A stretch of 64,000 nt of DNA from Hymenobacter sp. BT559. Its GTDB lineage: Bacteria; Bacteroidota; Bacteroidia; Cytophagales; Hymenobacteraceae. The DNA lies in contig NZ_JAELXV010000007.1 in the NCBI RefSeq assembly GCF_016427535.1, positions 1 through 64,000 on the forward strand, read 5' to 3'. Below are positions 9,237-18,947 of the stretch, one piece after another (position 1 is the first letter of the stretch; each line of letters begins with the position of its first letter). The position numbers and the translations under genes were made by a program. Under the pieces are notes generated by a model. The model saw only the letters and a list, made by a program, of their open reading frames with translations. It had not been told where the DNA came from and made no database searches.

Positions 9237-10337
9237 CTAGAGCGTAGCGCTGAGGGCCTGGCCTACCGAAGCAGGCTCGTAGTCAGCATCTTCGTCGCCA
9301 GTCAGGTTGGGGGCGGCCACTTTGCGCACGTTGCGGGCGCAGTCTTCGTCGCGGTGGTTGCGGCCCACCGTAAACTCTACCCAGTCACCTTCGCGTAGGT
9401 CGTTGAAGTCACCTTCCGACAAGTCGGCGTACGAGAAAAACAGGTTATTGGGCGGCATTACTACGAAGCCAAAACCATTCTTCAGGTTTTTGATAGTGCT
9501 GATGCCTACCGTGCCTACCGGGCCAGCCGCCGTGGGGCCGCTAGTGCGAATGACGCGCGGCGCGGCAGCCGCAGTTGCTGCTGTAGGCGCAGCGCCAGCG
9601 CTGGGGGCAGCAGCAGGGGCTGGTGCCGGGGTGCTGCTGTAGCTAAAGCCAGCCGTAGAAGGCGCAAAGGCCGCGGGCTCGCTTTGCGTTACGAACATGT
9701 TCTCTACCACTTCGTCTTGCTCCTGCAAGCCGCGGTCGATGACGGCGTGCATAGCCACCGGGTAGGTAGCCTGCTCCAGCAGGTGCTGCGAGGCGCGCGT
9801 CACGCGGGTTTCGCCCTTAAAGTCTTCGTATTTGAAATCCCAGTTCAGCAGCATCACGCGGGTACCCACGGTGTTGAGCTTACGGATGAGGGGCACATAA
9901 TCGGAGTCGCCAGCGATAAGCACTACCACATCAAGGGTTTTGTGCAGCGCCATTTCGAGGGCTTCGAGGCTCAGCCACACGTCGATGCCTTTTTCCTGCA
10001 GGCGGCCGTCGCGGGTTTTGAGGGGCATGTAGTGCGTGCACACCCCTAGGTTCATCAGAATATCGTCGAGCAGGCGGTCGTGGAACAAACGGTCCTTGTC
10101 GCGGGCTTCGGTAGCAGAAAGGCGGCCCCGGAAGAAATGAGCGGTAGTTACTTGCGCCAGGCGCACATCAACATCTTCTTCCTCAGCTACTTGGTGGCGG
10201 ATAAATTCGTGCAGGCCTTCGAGGCTAATGCGGGCCTTGCGCTCGTGCTGGAAATAATAATAATCGCTAATCTTAAGAAAATAATTGCCGTCGTAAAAAA
10301 CGCCGACCCGGATGAGGGGGCTATTCATCTGGTTCAT
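9237..10337 (-). CDS. NYN (LabA/DUF88) ribonuclease-like protein with C-terminal cold-shock domain
   Basis: The 366-aa product joins a PIN-like NYN domain to an OB-fold. The NYN part starts at VGVFYDGNYF, has a second acidic cluster in DVVVLIAGDSDYVPL and a third in LLNWDF, as expected for a Mg2+-dependent nuclease. An alanine/proline-rich linker follows (TPAPAPAAAPSAG region). The C-terminal 70 residues form a cold-shock-like domain with KNGFGFV and LFFSYADL, matching RNP1/RNP2-type RNA contacts. I infer an RNA-processing or RNA-turnover enzyme. I chose the ATG at 10337 (MNQMNSPLIRVG) because the 27 residues upstream (MRCFEAVNN...) look non-coding. Confidence 0.85.
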   Translation of the reverse strand: MNQMNSPLIRVGVFYDGNYFLKISDYYYFQHERKARISLEGLHEFIRHQVAEEEDVDVRLAQVTTAHFFRGRLSATEARDKDRLFHDRLLDDILMNLGVCTHYMPLKTRDGRLQEKGIDVWLSLEALEMALHKTLDVVVLIAGDSDYVPLIRKLNTVGTRVMLLNWDFKYEDFKGETRVTRASQHLLEQATYPVAMHAVIDRGLQEQDEVVENMFVTQSEPAAFAPSTAGFSYSSTPAPAPAAAPSAGAAPTAATAAAAPRVIRTSGPTAAGPVGTVGISTIKNLKNGFGFVVMPPNNLFFSYADLSEGDFNDLREGDWVEFTVGRNHRDEDCARNVRKVAAPNLTGDEDADYEPASVGQALSATL

Positions 10338-10568
10338 AAAAATTGGGGTATTAAGTGGGGGGTAGAGAATTATTGATGCAGAGCAGGATAAATTGTTGAC
10401 GGCTTCGAAACAGCGCAAGCAACTAACTATAAATCAGATAATAATGATTAGCCTACAGCCAAAACTTGACTGCACTCTATAGTTCACGTTAGATTACTTT
10501 CGCTCCAGCCGGCCACTCGTTCCAACGCGAAACTAATAGGTTACCCCGATAACCGCAACTCTTAGCGC

Positions 10569-11309
10569 TTAAAACCCTAGGTGACCGACTACTAAGCCCA
10601 GCACCAGCAGGCCATACCCCAGGCAAATGGCGGCTTCCATCACATTGCCAGATTTGGACCCGGTGCTCAGCAGCGGAATTTTAAAACTGAAGTCGGTGAG
10701 CGGCAGCAGCCAGCGCACGCCAGATTTTGTAAGCGTATCAGCCAGAAGATGAGACGCATATCCAGCACCCGCAAAATAGGCTATGCCGTGCCACCCTAGG
10801 CTGCGATTGGCCAGGTCGCCGATATAGGTCCAAAGTGCGGCGGCCCAAATTGTATGTGTCCAAGAACGGTGCGACGTAAATGGCGCCAGCGCGATAAAAG
10901 TACCGAGTAAACTTAGCCATAAAAATTGTGCATAAAGTCCTATCAGCACAGTGCCCAAACCGGTGAACAGTAACGCCAGGCGCCGGGCCGAGCCGCCCTG
11001 CAAGGCCACCCCCAGCAGCCCAAAAGCCAATGCGGCGGTGTAGCTCAGGCGCTGGTCGGGGCCCGGCCGCAATTGGAAGTAGGCGTAGGCGGCCAGCGCT
11101 AATGCTACGCCCCCAAACGCCCAGCGCACATAGCCATGCGTGAAGCCCAAACGCTTACTCAGGCGGCTTTCAGGGTGGTCGAGGTCGGGGGCAAGGGCAG
11201 AGAAGCCAGCTAGCGCAATACCGGGCAGCGAGAAGGGAATACCGGGCACGAGGCCCGCAATAGCCACGCCCGTAATGAGGCCAATGGCCAAGTGAGCAGA
11301 ACCGCGCAA
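10569..11309 (-). CDS. DUF457 (YdjM-like) membrane-bound metal-dependent hydrolase
   Basis: This 246-aa inner membrane protein starts with TTG at 11309 and the family N-terminus RGSAHLAIGL. Conserved metal-binding-like motifs are the His near the N-terminus, APDLDHPESRL (about residues 40-50), HRSWTH (about 147-152) and the ASHLLADTLT segment. Eight or so hydrophobic stretches separate them. The family is annotated as a putative metal-dependent hydrolase and includes E. coli YdjM; no substrate is known. The gene stands alone. The TTG start is unusual, but no ATG gives the conserved N-terminus. Confidence 0.82.
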   Translation of the reverse strand: MRGSAHLAIGLITGVAIAGLVPGIPFSLPGIALAGFSALAPDLDHPESRLSKRLGFTHGYVRWAFGGVALALAAYAYFQLRPGPDQRLSYTAALAFGLLGVALQGGSARRLALLFTGLGTVLIGLYAQFLWLSLLGTFIALAPFTSHRSWTHTIWAAALWTYIGDLANRSLGWHGIAYFAGAGYASHLLADTLTKSGVRWLLPLTDFSFKIPLLSTGSKSGNVMEAAICLGYGLLVLGLVVGHLGF

Positions 11310-11688
11310 TTATCTAACAGTGTATAATTTATAATTTTTAAAGAGACTCTTTGCGAGCCAAGGGGCTTAGGTCTGTGTGACGGCCCTAGCCTTGCCATCG
11401 GGCACTTAGGGTATAGCTTAATTCCCTTTCTTAGGCTTTCAACTTGCCGCTACAGTGACTAGCACATTTACTAAAAATTGTGGCTTTAATTACATTTTAG
11501 GTATTAAACGGAAGGCTTAGGACACTACTTTAAGAAGATTGTGGTTAGCAAAAACAGCCATTACTAATAATTTTGGTCTAAGGTACGGCAGAAACCTTCG
11601 GGCTGCCGTAGCAGTATTCTCGCAGTTGCCCGACCGGGATAGTCCCTGGCCGGGCTAGCCGCTTTTAGTTGTTTGATAGCCCTATCCT
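11310..11688. other. Intergenic region between the DUF457 gene and mfd
   Basis: This 379-bp gap between divergent genes is AT-rich from 11310 to about 11580 and GC-rich near mfd. It must hold both promoters. I see no exact TAnnTTTG box at a convincing distance, no ORF and no recognisable RNA gene. Confidence 0.5.
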
Positions 11689-14600
11689 GTGCAAGTAGCT
11701 GATTTTCTCCGCTTATACCGCCTCGACGCCGAAATCCAAACCCTCAGCGCCCGCCTGCTGGCGGCCTACAAGCCCGCCGATGCGGCCCGCCCGGCCGACG
11801 ACGCGGCCCGGGGCGGCGAGCTGCGCCTGCACTTGCGCGGCTTAGTAGGCTCGCAAGATGCGGTAGTGGTGGCCGCCGCGGCTCACCACGCGCACCCCAA
11901 CGTATTCATTTTGCACGACAAGGACGAGGCCGCGCTCTTTATGGCCGACCTGCGCCACCTGCTGCCCGATGGGCCGGAGGCGCTGCTTTTCCCGAGCTCA
12001 TACAAGCGGCCGTATGAGTTTGACGAAACGGAAAATGCCAACGTGCTCATGCGGGCTGAGGTGCTTAACCAGCTCAACGCCAGCCGGCAAGCCAACGTGG
12101 CGGCCCTAGGGGTGGCTCCGCTCATCGTGACCTATCCGGAGGCGCTGAGCGAGAAGGTTATCAACCGCCAAAGCTTGGTACAGAACACCTTCTCAGCCAA
12201 GGTGGGCGATAAGCTGGACGTAAATTTCCTAGGTGAGTTGCTGGGGCAGTACGACTTCGAGAAGTCCGACTTTGTGTATGAGGCGGGGCAATACGCGGTG
12301 CGCGGCGGTATCGTGGACGTGTTTAGTTACGCCAATGAGCTGCCGTACCGCCTAGAGCTGTTTGGCGACGAGATTGAAAGCATCCGCACCTTCAACCCCG
12401 AAACGCAGTTGTCGGTGGAGCCACGCACGTCGGTGAGCATCATCCCGAACGTGCAAACCAAGCTGCTGCAAGAGCGGCGCGAGTCGTTTCTGGAGTTTTT
12501 GCCCCGCACGAGCTGCCTATGGGTGAAGGACATGCGCCAGACCCTGGACGTGGTGACCGAGCTGTTTGACAAGGCTGAGAGCAACTTCCAACGCTTGCTG
12601 GAAGAAGCTGGCGGCATGCAGATAGTATCGAAGCCGGGCGACTTGTTTGAGGCGGGCAAGAGTTTGAAAAAGTGCCTAGACGAGTACGCGATTGTGGAAT
12701 TTGGCAAGCGGTTTTACTTCAAGAACGCGCAGGAATTTCAGTTTACGGCCAAGCCGCAGCCGAGCTTCAACAAGGACTTTGAGCGGCTGCTGAAGAATAT
12801 TCGGGAAAACAAGACGCGTGACTTCACGACCATTATCGCGGCCGACTCGGTGCGACAGGCCGACCGGCTGCGCACGATTTTCGACGAACTGGACCCCAAC
12901 GTACAGTTTCAGCACTTGCTTATCGCCTTGCGCGAAGGATACGTGGATGAGCAGTTAGGTCTAGCAGTATATACTGACCACCAGTTGTTTGAGCGCTATT
13001 ACCGAGCGCAGGAAACGCGCAAGTTCTCAAAGAAGAAGGCGCTGACCCTGCGCGAGCTGAAGACCTTGCAGCCGGGCGATTACGTGACGCACCAGGACTA
13101 CGGTATTGCGCGCTTTGCGGGACTAACCCAGATTGAGATTGGCGGGCACGTGCAGGAGGCCATCCGACTAGTGTACCGCGACGACGACGTGCTGACGGTG
13201 AGCATTCACGCGCTGCACAAAATTGCGAAGTACAGTGGGGCTGAGGGCTCGCCGCCCACCATGAGCAAGCTGGGCTCGCCGGAGTGGGAGAACAAGAAAA
13301 AGTCGGTTAAGAAGAAGGTCAAGGATATTGCCGCCGACCTTATCCGACTGTATGCCAAGCGTAAGAGCGCACCAGGTTTCGCGTTTCCGAAAGACGACTT
13401 TTTGCAGGCCGAGCTAGAGTCGAGCTTCATCTACGAGGACACGCCCGACCAAGCTAAGGCTACCGAAGACGTGAAGCAGGACATGCAGCAGCCGCACCCC
13501 ATGGACCGGCTGGTCTGCGGCGACGTGGGCTTTGGCAAGACAGAAATTGCCATTCGGGCGGCGTTTAAGGCGGCCGCGGGCGGCAAGCAGGTAGCGGTGC
13601 TGGTGCCCACGACCATCCTGGCCATGCAGCACTACAAAACCTTCCGCGACCGCCTGGCCAACCTGCCCGTGACGGTGGAGTACATCAACCGCTTCAAGAC
13701 GACCAAGCAAGTGAAGGAAACGATGGAGCGCGTGGCGGCGGGCAAAACCGACATTCTCATCGGCACGCACGCGCTTACCAACAAGAAGCTGCAATTCAAG
13801 GACCTAGGGCTTTTGATTATTGACGAAGAGCAGAAATTCGGTGTCAAGACCAAGGACAAGCTCAAGGAAATCAAGGTGAACGTGGACACGCTCACGCTCT
13901 CGGCCACCCCGATACCGCGCACGCTACACTTTTCCCTGATGGGGGCCCGCGACCTGAGCGTGATTGCCACGCCGCCGCCCAACCGCCAGCCGGTGCAAAC
14001 TGAGCTACACGTATTTGACGAAACCATTGTGCGCGACGCCATTGCGCGGGAGCTGAAGCGCGGCGGGCAGGCCTTTTTTGTGCACAACCGCATCACCGAC
14101 ATCATGGAAATGGCCGCTACCATCTTGCGGCTGGTACCCAACGCCCGTGTGGCCGTAGCCCACGGCCAGATGGAAGGCGAGGAGCTCGAAAAGCGCATGA
14201 TGAAGTTTATGGAAGGCGAGTACGACGTGCTGGTCGCCACTAACATCATCGAGAGCGGGCTGGATATTCCGAACGCTAACACCATCATTATCAACCGCGC
14301 GCACCTCACCGGCCTCAGCGACCTGCACCAGATGCGCGGTCGCGTGGGCCGCTCGAACCGCAAGGCCTACTGCTACCTGCTGACGCCGCCCGTGGCCAAC
14401 CTGCCCGCCGACGCCCGCAAGCGCCTGAACACCTTGGAGGAATTTTCGGACCTAGGGGCCGGCTTCAACGTGGCCATGCGCGACTTGGACATCCGGGGTG
14501 CGGGCAACCTGCTGGGCGGCGAGCAATCGGGCTTTATCAACGACCTAGGGTACGAGGCCTACCACCAAGTGCTCGACGAGGCCGTGCAAGAGCTGAAAGA

Positions 14601-15165
14601 GACCGAGTTCCGCGACCTGTTTTTGGGTGAGGGCACAGCTGGCACCAGCCAGCAGCGCCTGCAGCACGCGGCCGGCGCCCTCAATAGCGGGCCCAAGGAA
14701 ACGCAGATTGAAACGGACCTGCCAGTGCTCATACCGAACACCTACGTGAATAACGTATCGGAGCGCTTGCAGCTGTACGCCAAGCTCGACCGGGCGCAAA
14801 AGCCTGAGGAGCTCAAGAAGCTGGTAGACAGTATCGTGGACCGCTTCGGCCCGCTGCCCGAGCAAGTGCAGGTGTTGGTAGACGTGGTGAAGCTGCGCTG
14901 GCTGGCCAGCAAGCTGGGCATCGAAAAGGTGACGCTGAAACGCGAAACCCTGCGCGCCTACCTGCCCGCCGGGCCGGGCACCGAGGCCTACTTCCAGGGT
15001 GAGCGGTTTGGGCGCATTCTCAACTTTGTGCAAACCCACCCGCGCACGGCCCGCATGAAGGAGCAGAAAGACAAGCTGCAAGTGAGCATCGACGGCATCC
15101 GGAGCGTGCAAATGGCCCAGCAGCTACTGGTAGAGCTAGGAGCTGAGGAGGCGGTAGCAGCCTAG
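11689..15165 (+). CDS. mfd: Transcription-repair coupling factor Mfd
   Basis: Mfd removes RNA polymerase stalled at DNA lesions and recruits UvrA. The 1158-aa product has the full domain order: UvrB-homology region (residues 1 to about 350), RNA-polymerase-interacting CarD-like domain (about 455-520, LQPGDYVTHQDYG), RecG-like translocase with Walker A GDVGFGKT (611-618) and DEEQ box (712-715), helicase motif VI in QMRGRVGRSNRK, and the C-terminal autoinhibitory TRCF domain. The start is the GTG at 11689; no in-frame ATG fits the family N-terminus. The gene is monocistronic with a strong terminator. The 243-aa antisense ORF inside it is a shadow. Confidence 0.97.
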   Translation: MQVADFLRLYRLDAEIQTLSARLLAAYKPADAARPADDAARGGELRLHLRGLVGSQDAVVVAAAAHHAHPNVFILHDKDEAALFMADLRHLLPDGPEALLFPSSYKRPYEFDETENANVLMRAEVLNQLNASRQANVAALGVAPLIVTYPEALSEKVINRQSLVQNTFSAKVGDKLDVNFLGELLGQYDFEKSDFVYEAGQYAVRGGIVDVFSYANELPYRLELFGDEIESIRTFNPETQLSVEPRTSVSIIPNVQTKLLQERRESFLEFLPRTSCLWVKDMRQTLDVVTELFDKAESNFQRLLEEAGGMQIVSKPGDLFEAGKSLKKCLDEYAIVEFGKRFYFKNAQEFQFTAKPQPSFNKDFERLLKNIRENKTRDFTTIIAADSVRQADRLRTIFDELDPNVQFQHLLIALREGYVDEQLGLAVYTDHQLFERYYRAQETRKFSKKKALTLRELKTLQPGDYVTHQDYGIARFAGLTQIEIGGHVQEAIRLVYRDDDVLTVSIHALHKIAKYSGAEGSPPTMSKLGSPEWENKKKSVKKKVKDIAADLIRLYAKRKSAPGFAFPKDDFLQAELESSFIYEDTPDQAKATEDVKQDMQQPHPMDRLVCGDVGFGKTEIAIRAAFKAAAGGKQVAVLVPTTILAMQHYKTFRDRLANLPVTVEYINRFKTTKQVKETMERVAAGKTDILIGTHALTNKKLQFKDLGLLIIDEEQKFGVKTKDKLKEIKVNVDTLTLSATPIPRTLHFSLMGARDLSVIATPPPNRQPVQTELHVFDETIVRDAIARELKRGGQAFFVHNRITDIMEMAATILRLVPNARVAVAHGQMEGEELEKRMMKFMEGEYDVLVATNIIESGLDIPNANTIIINRAHLTGLSDLHQMRGRVGRSNRKAYCYLLTPPVANLPADARKRLNTLEEFSDLGAGFNVAMRDLDIRGAGNLLGGEQSGFINDLGYEAYHQVLDEAVQELKETEFRDLFLGEGTAGTSQQRLQHAAGALNSGPKETQIETDLPVLIPNTYVNNVSERLQLYAKLDRAQKPEELKKLVDSIVDRFGPLPEQVQVLVDVVKLRWLASKLGIEKVTLKRETLRAYLPAGPGTEAYFQGERFGRILNFVQTHPRTARMKEQKDKLQVSIDGIRSVQMAQQLLVELGAEEAVAA

Positions 15166-15180
15166 GCAGCATCAGCTTAC

Positions 15181-15220
15181 AAAAAAGCCCTTCTCACCAG
15201 CTAGTGAGAAGGGCTTTTTG
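15181..15220. terminator. Terminator after mfd
   Basis: AAAAAAGCCCTTCTCAC pairs with GTGAGAAGGGCTTTTT around an AGCTA-type loop. Runs of A and T on both sides make it bidirectional, serving mfd and the convergent gene ending at 15238. Confidence 0.9.
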
Positions 15221-15237
15221 CTGAAGTAGCGTAGCGG

Positions 15238-17793
15238 CTACCGCTTGGGCGCCACGTAGATGGTGCCAGTGCCGCGGCCGGGCTCGCCAGTGAGGGTGAG
15301 GCCCTCGGCGGTGGCTTGGTAGTTGCCACTGCCATCGGCGGTGTAGAAGGTGAACTCGACTTCGCCCTTCGAGTCGGTTTGCAGGCTCGGGTTCCAGTAG
15401 ATAGTGAGGCGGCGGGGGTCAGCTTCGGGGGCATTGAGCACGGGCGCGCCGTAGCGGGGGCGATAAAACTCGCGGGCCTCGTAGTAGCCCGGCAGCTTCA
15501 CGGATATCAGCCCAGAATTTGTATTGGTGCCTGGCCCAGGGGGGGCTTTGTAGTTCTTATTGGCGCGCTTGGTGTACACGGCAATGGCCCCGCCGCTGGC
15601 CCCGAAGATGGCGGCCTCGTTGCCCTTGAACACCTCCACGGCTTCTACATCGGTCGAGTTGATGGTGTTTATCACATCAGCCTCCACGCGCTGGCCATCC
15701 AGAATAAACTGGGGCGTGCCCGAGTTGCGAATCTGCACACTCTGGTTGGGCGGGCTGCCGCTGATGGTGAGGCCCGCCACCCGGCCCTGCAGGAGCGAGA
15801 AAATGGGAATGCCCGACTGCGCCGCCGGCATATCGGCAAAGTTGATAACGGTGTTGGCCACCACACCCGGAATCAGGCGCCGGGTATCGTTGGCCGGAAT
15901 CACGCTGCGCTCGCGCTGGCCGGTCACGGCCACGTCGGCCAGGCGCACGTTGCGCAGGCCATCGTCGGGCATGTTCTGGAGCTCGGTCACGCGCTGCTGG
16001 CGGCTGCGCTTGAGGTAGTCGGCCACGGCAGGCGTGGGGTTGGCGATGTTGGGCAGGCCCGGCAGGGGAATGCCTGTAGTGGGTGCCCCTAGGTCGGGGC
16101 GCACGGTCACGTTGGTGCCGCCGCTGGTGCGCCGCCCTTGCAGCGTCACCACGGCCGTGTCTTTGCCATCGAAGCCCACGAAGCTGAAACGGCCCTGCGC
16201 ATCGGTAGTGCCGGTGAGAAACTGCCGCACCGGCTTGCTCTGGATAAACGTGAGCTGGCTGTTGGGAATGGGAGCGTGACCCATGCCCGTGACTACCCCG
16301 CGCAAGGCTAGCGCCTGCTCTATATCATACTGGGGCGCGGGGGTGGGGCCAGCCAGCAGGTCTTTCCACACAAAGCGCCGCCAGCCCTGGGTCAGCAGCA
16401 GGTCATCGAGGGCGCGGGTGGTTTCGGGCGTGGGGTTATTGAAGTAGTAGCCGGGCGCCTCTACGTAACCGGCCAGGTCAGAAGTCAGCAGCAGGTTGGA
16501 GGCGATGTTGTCGGCGGTGGGGTCGAGGGTAGCGGCGCCCTGCTCGGCCACGGCTACCGAAAAGCGGGTGGTAACGGGTTGGCCGCTGGCATCGGTCACC
16601 TGCGCCTTCATCAGCACCCGCTCATGGATGCCGTAGGCGGCCTTGTCGGCCGTGAGCGTGATGCGCAACGCGGCCGGGCCGTTTTGCACAAAGGCCAGGC
16701 GCTCAGCCTGGGGCTGGCTCTGAGCATTGAAAAGCGTGAAGTGCGCAATGCCGCTCGGGTATTTAGACTTGAGAACGTGCCAGCTCACGGGCTTGCCATC
16801 GGAGGAAAGCGGCCGCGGGGCCAGCCCGATGATGTAGCCGCGCACCTCCGTTAGCAGCAGTGCCGGGCCGGGCGGGGTGGCGCCCACGTAGCGCGCCTCT
16901 ACATCAAAGGCATCGCCGCTGTCAACCACGTGCAGGGAGTAGCCGCTGGGCTGCACGGCTGGCAGCGGGTAGTCGCCCGTGGTGCCGTCGGCCAAGGTTA
17001 CGCGGGCGTGGTAGCGCTGGCCGGCCGCGGGCGTAAAGCTCACGCGGCCCATGCCTAGGTGCTGGCTTTTGAAGGCCGCACCCACGGGCTTGTTTTGTGC
17101 ATCGAGCACCTGCCCACTGATGCTAGCGCCGCGCCCGGTAGCCGCCTGCGCCTTAAACCCTACAACTGCTGGTAGCCCGGCTACTAGGTTGCCCCCTTCG
17201 GGGAAGAACTGCACATCGACCTTGCCAGCAACCGTCTTTTGGGCGGTGGCGGGCCGGGTGGCGGTAGCCGGGGCCGCGCCCCCGGCGGCTACATCTTTGG
17301 GGGCGGCGGGCCACACTTGCAGCTGGCGCTGGTAAAAGAAATTCGGGCCCTGGTTGCGCATCCAGTTGGTATAGGCACGCAGCAAGTAAGTGCCGGCCCG
17401 CAGGGTGTCATCGAGCTCGATGTCGCCGTTGGTGAGGCCGCCCGGTGCCACGCGCAGGGTGCGGCGCGCCACCAGCTGGCGCTGCGGCGAAAGCAGCTCC
17501 ACGTACAATACTTTGCTCAGCGAGTCGGGCCGGTGGCGCAGCGCATCTACTAGGTAGGCATTAAACCAGATGGTCTCGCCGGTGCCGTACACCGGGCGGT
17601 CGAGGTGCAGGTACACCTTCTCGGGCCTAACGGTGGCGTAGAAATTGGCCACGCGCTCGGCCAGCACACGCACGGGGTTGTCGTCGGCGGGCAAGCGAAA
17701 GGCCGCCAGGCCACCTAGGGTCAGCAGCGGCGCCAGCCAGCGTACCGCCCGGGCAGCCCCGCGTTGTTTTTTAGTAGGGAAAAACCTCATCAT
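15238..17793 (-). CDS. MG2-domain / TonB-plug-containing surface protein
   Basis: The 851-aa product (ATG at 17793; a longer frame from 17898 looks spurious) has an N-terminal membrane/signal segment (VRWLAPLLTLGGLAAF). An alpha-2-macroglobulin MG2-like region follows, with PEKVYLHLDRPVYGTGETIWF at roughly residues 55-75, then Ig-like repeats. Near the C-terminus lies a TonB-dependent-receptor plug-like domain (LQGRVAGLTISG, FILDGQRVEADVIN, VEVFKGNEAAIFGASGGAI), but there is no outer-membrane barrel. Proteins with this architecture occur in many Bacteroidota, often annotated as carboxypeptidase-regulatory-like or TonB plug proteins of unknown function. A periplasmic role at the outer membrane is an inference. 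Confidence 0.82.
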   Translation of the reverse strand: MMRFFPTKKQRGAARAVRWLAPLLTLGGLAAFRLPADDNPVRVLAERVANFYATVRPEKVYLHLDRPVYGTGETIWFNAYLVDALRHRPDSLSKVLYVELLSPQRQLVARRTLRVAPGGLTNGDIELDDTLRAGTYLLRAYTNWMRNQGPNFFYQRQLQVWPAAPKDVAAGGAAPATATRPATAQKTVAGKVDVQFFPEGGNLVAGLPAVVGFKAQAATGRGASISGQVLDAQNKPVGAAFKSQHLGMGRVSFTPAAGQRYHARVTLADGTTGDYPLPAVQPSGYSLHVVDSGDAFDVEARYVGATPPGPALLLTEVRGYIIGLAPRPLSSDGKPVSWHVLKSKYPSGIAHFTLFNAQSQPQAERLAFVQNGPAALRITLTADKAAYGIHERVLMKAQVTDASGQPVTTRFSVAVAEQGAATLDPTADNIASNLLLTSDLAGYVEAPGYYFNNPTPETTRALDDLLLTQGWRRFVWKDLLAGPTPAPQYDIEQALALRGVVTGMGHAPIPNSQLTFIQSKPVRQFLTGTTDAQGRFSFVGFDGKDTAVVTLQGRRTSGGTNVTVRPDLGAPTTGIPLPGLPNIANPTPAVADYLKRSRQQRVTELQNMPDDGLRNVRLADVAVTGQRERSVIPANDTRRLIPGVVANTVINFADMPAAQSGIPIFSLLQGRVAGLTISGSPPNQSVQIRNSGTPQFILDGQRVEADVINTINSTDVEAVEVFKGNEAAIFGASGGAIAVYTKRANKNYKAPPGPGTNTNSGLISVKLPGYYEAREFYRPRYGAPVLNAPEADPRRLTIYWNPSLQTDSKGEVEFTFYTADGSGNYQATAEGLTLTGEPGRGTGTIYVAPKR

Positions 17794-18056
17794 AACCAAA
17801 AGCCAAAAAGCGAAGTCAAGTAGAAAACCCCGCCACCTAAAGCAAGCATACACGCACTCGCGTGGCGAAGCTATGAAGCAGAACCCGCTTGCCGGCACGG
17901 GCCGAACCGAAAGTGGCCCGCTGCGAATAGCAACGAGCCACGGAGGGTACCTAGGGTGCCGTAACTTAAATAAAGGTTGTCATGCAGTGCATTTTGCGCA
18001 TCAAGCAGAGACGAAACATCTACTGAGCTTGTCCTAGCGCGCCTAGTGCCTAGGGC
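17794..18056. other. Intergenic region upstream of the MG2/plug gene
   Basis: This 263-bp gap contains a CCTAGG site near 17951. A sequence around 17975-18030 (TTGTCATGC...CTGAGC) resembles a decayed copy of the TGTCATGCTGAGC palindromic repeat, without intact symmetry. No gene was seen. Confidence 0.35.
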
Positions 18057-18755
18057 TTAGTCGCAGCCGTCGGGGCCGCAGGCGGGGCCATCGACCAGCA
18101 CGGTGGGCTGAGCTTTGGGGTGGGCCTCGTCCCAGACCTTGGCCAGCACTTCAGCAAATACCTCGCTGGGCTGGGCGCCCGACACGGCATATTTATCGTC
18201 GAAGACGAAAAACGGCACGCCGCGCACGCCAATTTGCTGGGCTTCGTACTCGTCGCGGCGCACCTCGTTGGCGTAGGTGCCAGCCTCCAGAGCTTGGCGG
18301 GCAGCGTCGGCATCGAGGCCGATTTCGGCGGCCAGCTTCACCAGGTTGTCAATAGGATTGATGTCTTGGCCTTCGAGATAGTACGCGGCAAAAAGGCGCT
18401 CCTTCATGGCGCCTTGCTGGCCTTGGTGGTCAGCAAAATGGATGAGCTGATGCGCCAGGAACGTATTGGCCGGAATAGTCTTATCGAAGTCGTAGTTCAG
18501 ACCCACTTCTTTGGCAATCAGCGTCATTTGGTCGCCCATGCGGCGGCCTTCGGCTTCCGACACGCCTTTCTTCTTGGCCAGCGAGGCGTGGATGCTTTCG
18601 CCGGGCACGGGCACAAAGTCGGGCGTGAGCTGGAAGCTTTTCCACTCCACCTGCACGTCGACTTGGTGCGCAAACTGATCTAGGGCATTCTCAAACTTGC
18701 GCTTGCCCACATAGCAGAAGGGGCACACCACGTCGGACCAGATTTCAACTTTCAT
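18057..18755 (-). CDS. DsbA family oxidoreductase (FrnE-like)
   Basis: This cytoplasmic thioredoxin-fold protein of 232 residues begins MKVEIWSDVVCPFC, so the redox pair is C11-P-F-C14. The helical insertion and the cis-Pro region GVRGVPFFVFDD are typical of the FrnE/HCCA-isomerase-like DsbA subfamily. The C-terminus ends ACGPDGCD, adding two further cysteines as in other FrnE proteins. It has no signal peptide, so it should act in the cytoplasm as a disulfide oxidoreductase, perhaps in oxidative stress. It is transcribed away from the aldo/keto reductase gene. Confidence 0.9.
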   Translation of the reverse strand: MKVEIWSDVVCPFCYVGKRKFENALDQFAHQVDVQVEWKSFQLTPDFVPVPGESIHASLAKKKGVSEAEGRRMGDQMTLIAKEVGLNYDFDKTIPANTFLAHQLIHFADHQGQQGAMKERLFAAYYLEGQDINPIDNLVKLAAEIGLDADAARQALEAGTYANEVRRDEYEAQQIGVRGVPFFVFDDKYAVSGAQPSEVFAEVLAKVWDEAHPKAQPTVLVDGPACGPDGCD

Positions 18756-18947
18756 AAGGGTAGGAGCTGGGGAAATAATCGAAAAAACACGAAGCCGCGG
18801 GGGCGGCGAAATGTTTGCTTTTCACCTGCCTTAACACGCCACCACGGCTCAGCGTTCGCCGCCGCTGCGCTAGGCCATGCCGTAACCTTCGGCCCGGCCA
18901 GCCGGTAAGCCTAGGTAGCAATTTCCTTTCAAGAACCTACGTAACTC

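Noticed and set aside
13632..14363. 243-aa open frame antisense to mfd
   Set aside because: It lies fully inside the helicase domain of mfd, has serine/arginine-rich shadow composition and no recognisable domain.
17975..18031. Seventh copy of the TGTCATGCTGAGC hairpin
   Set aside because: Only fragments of the core words are present and the symmetry is lost.
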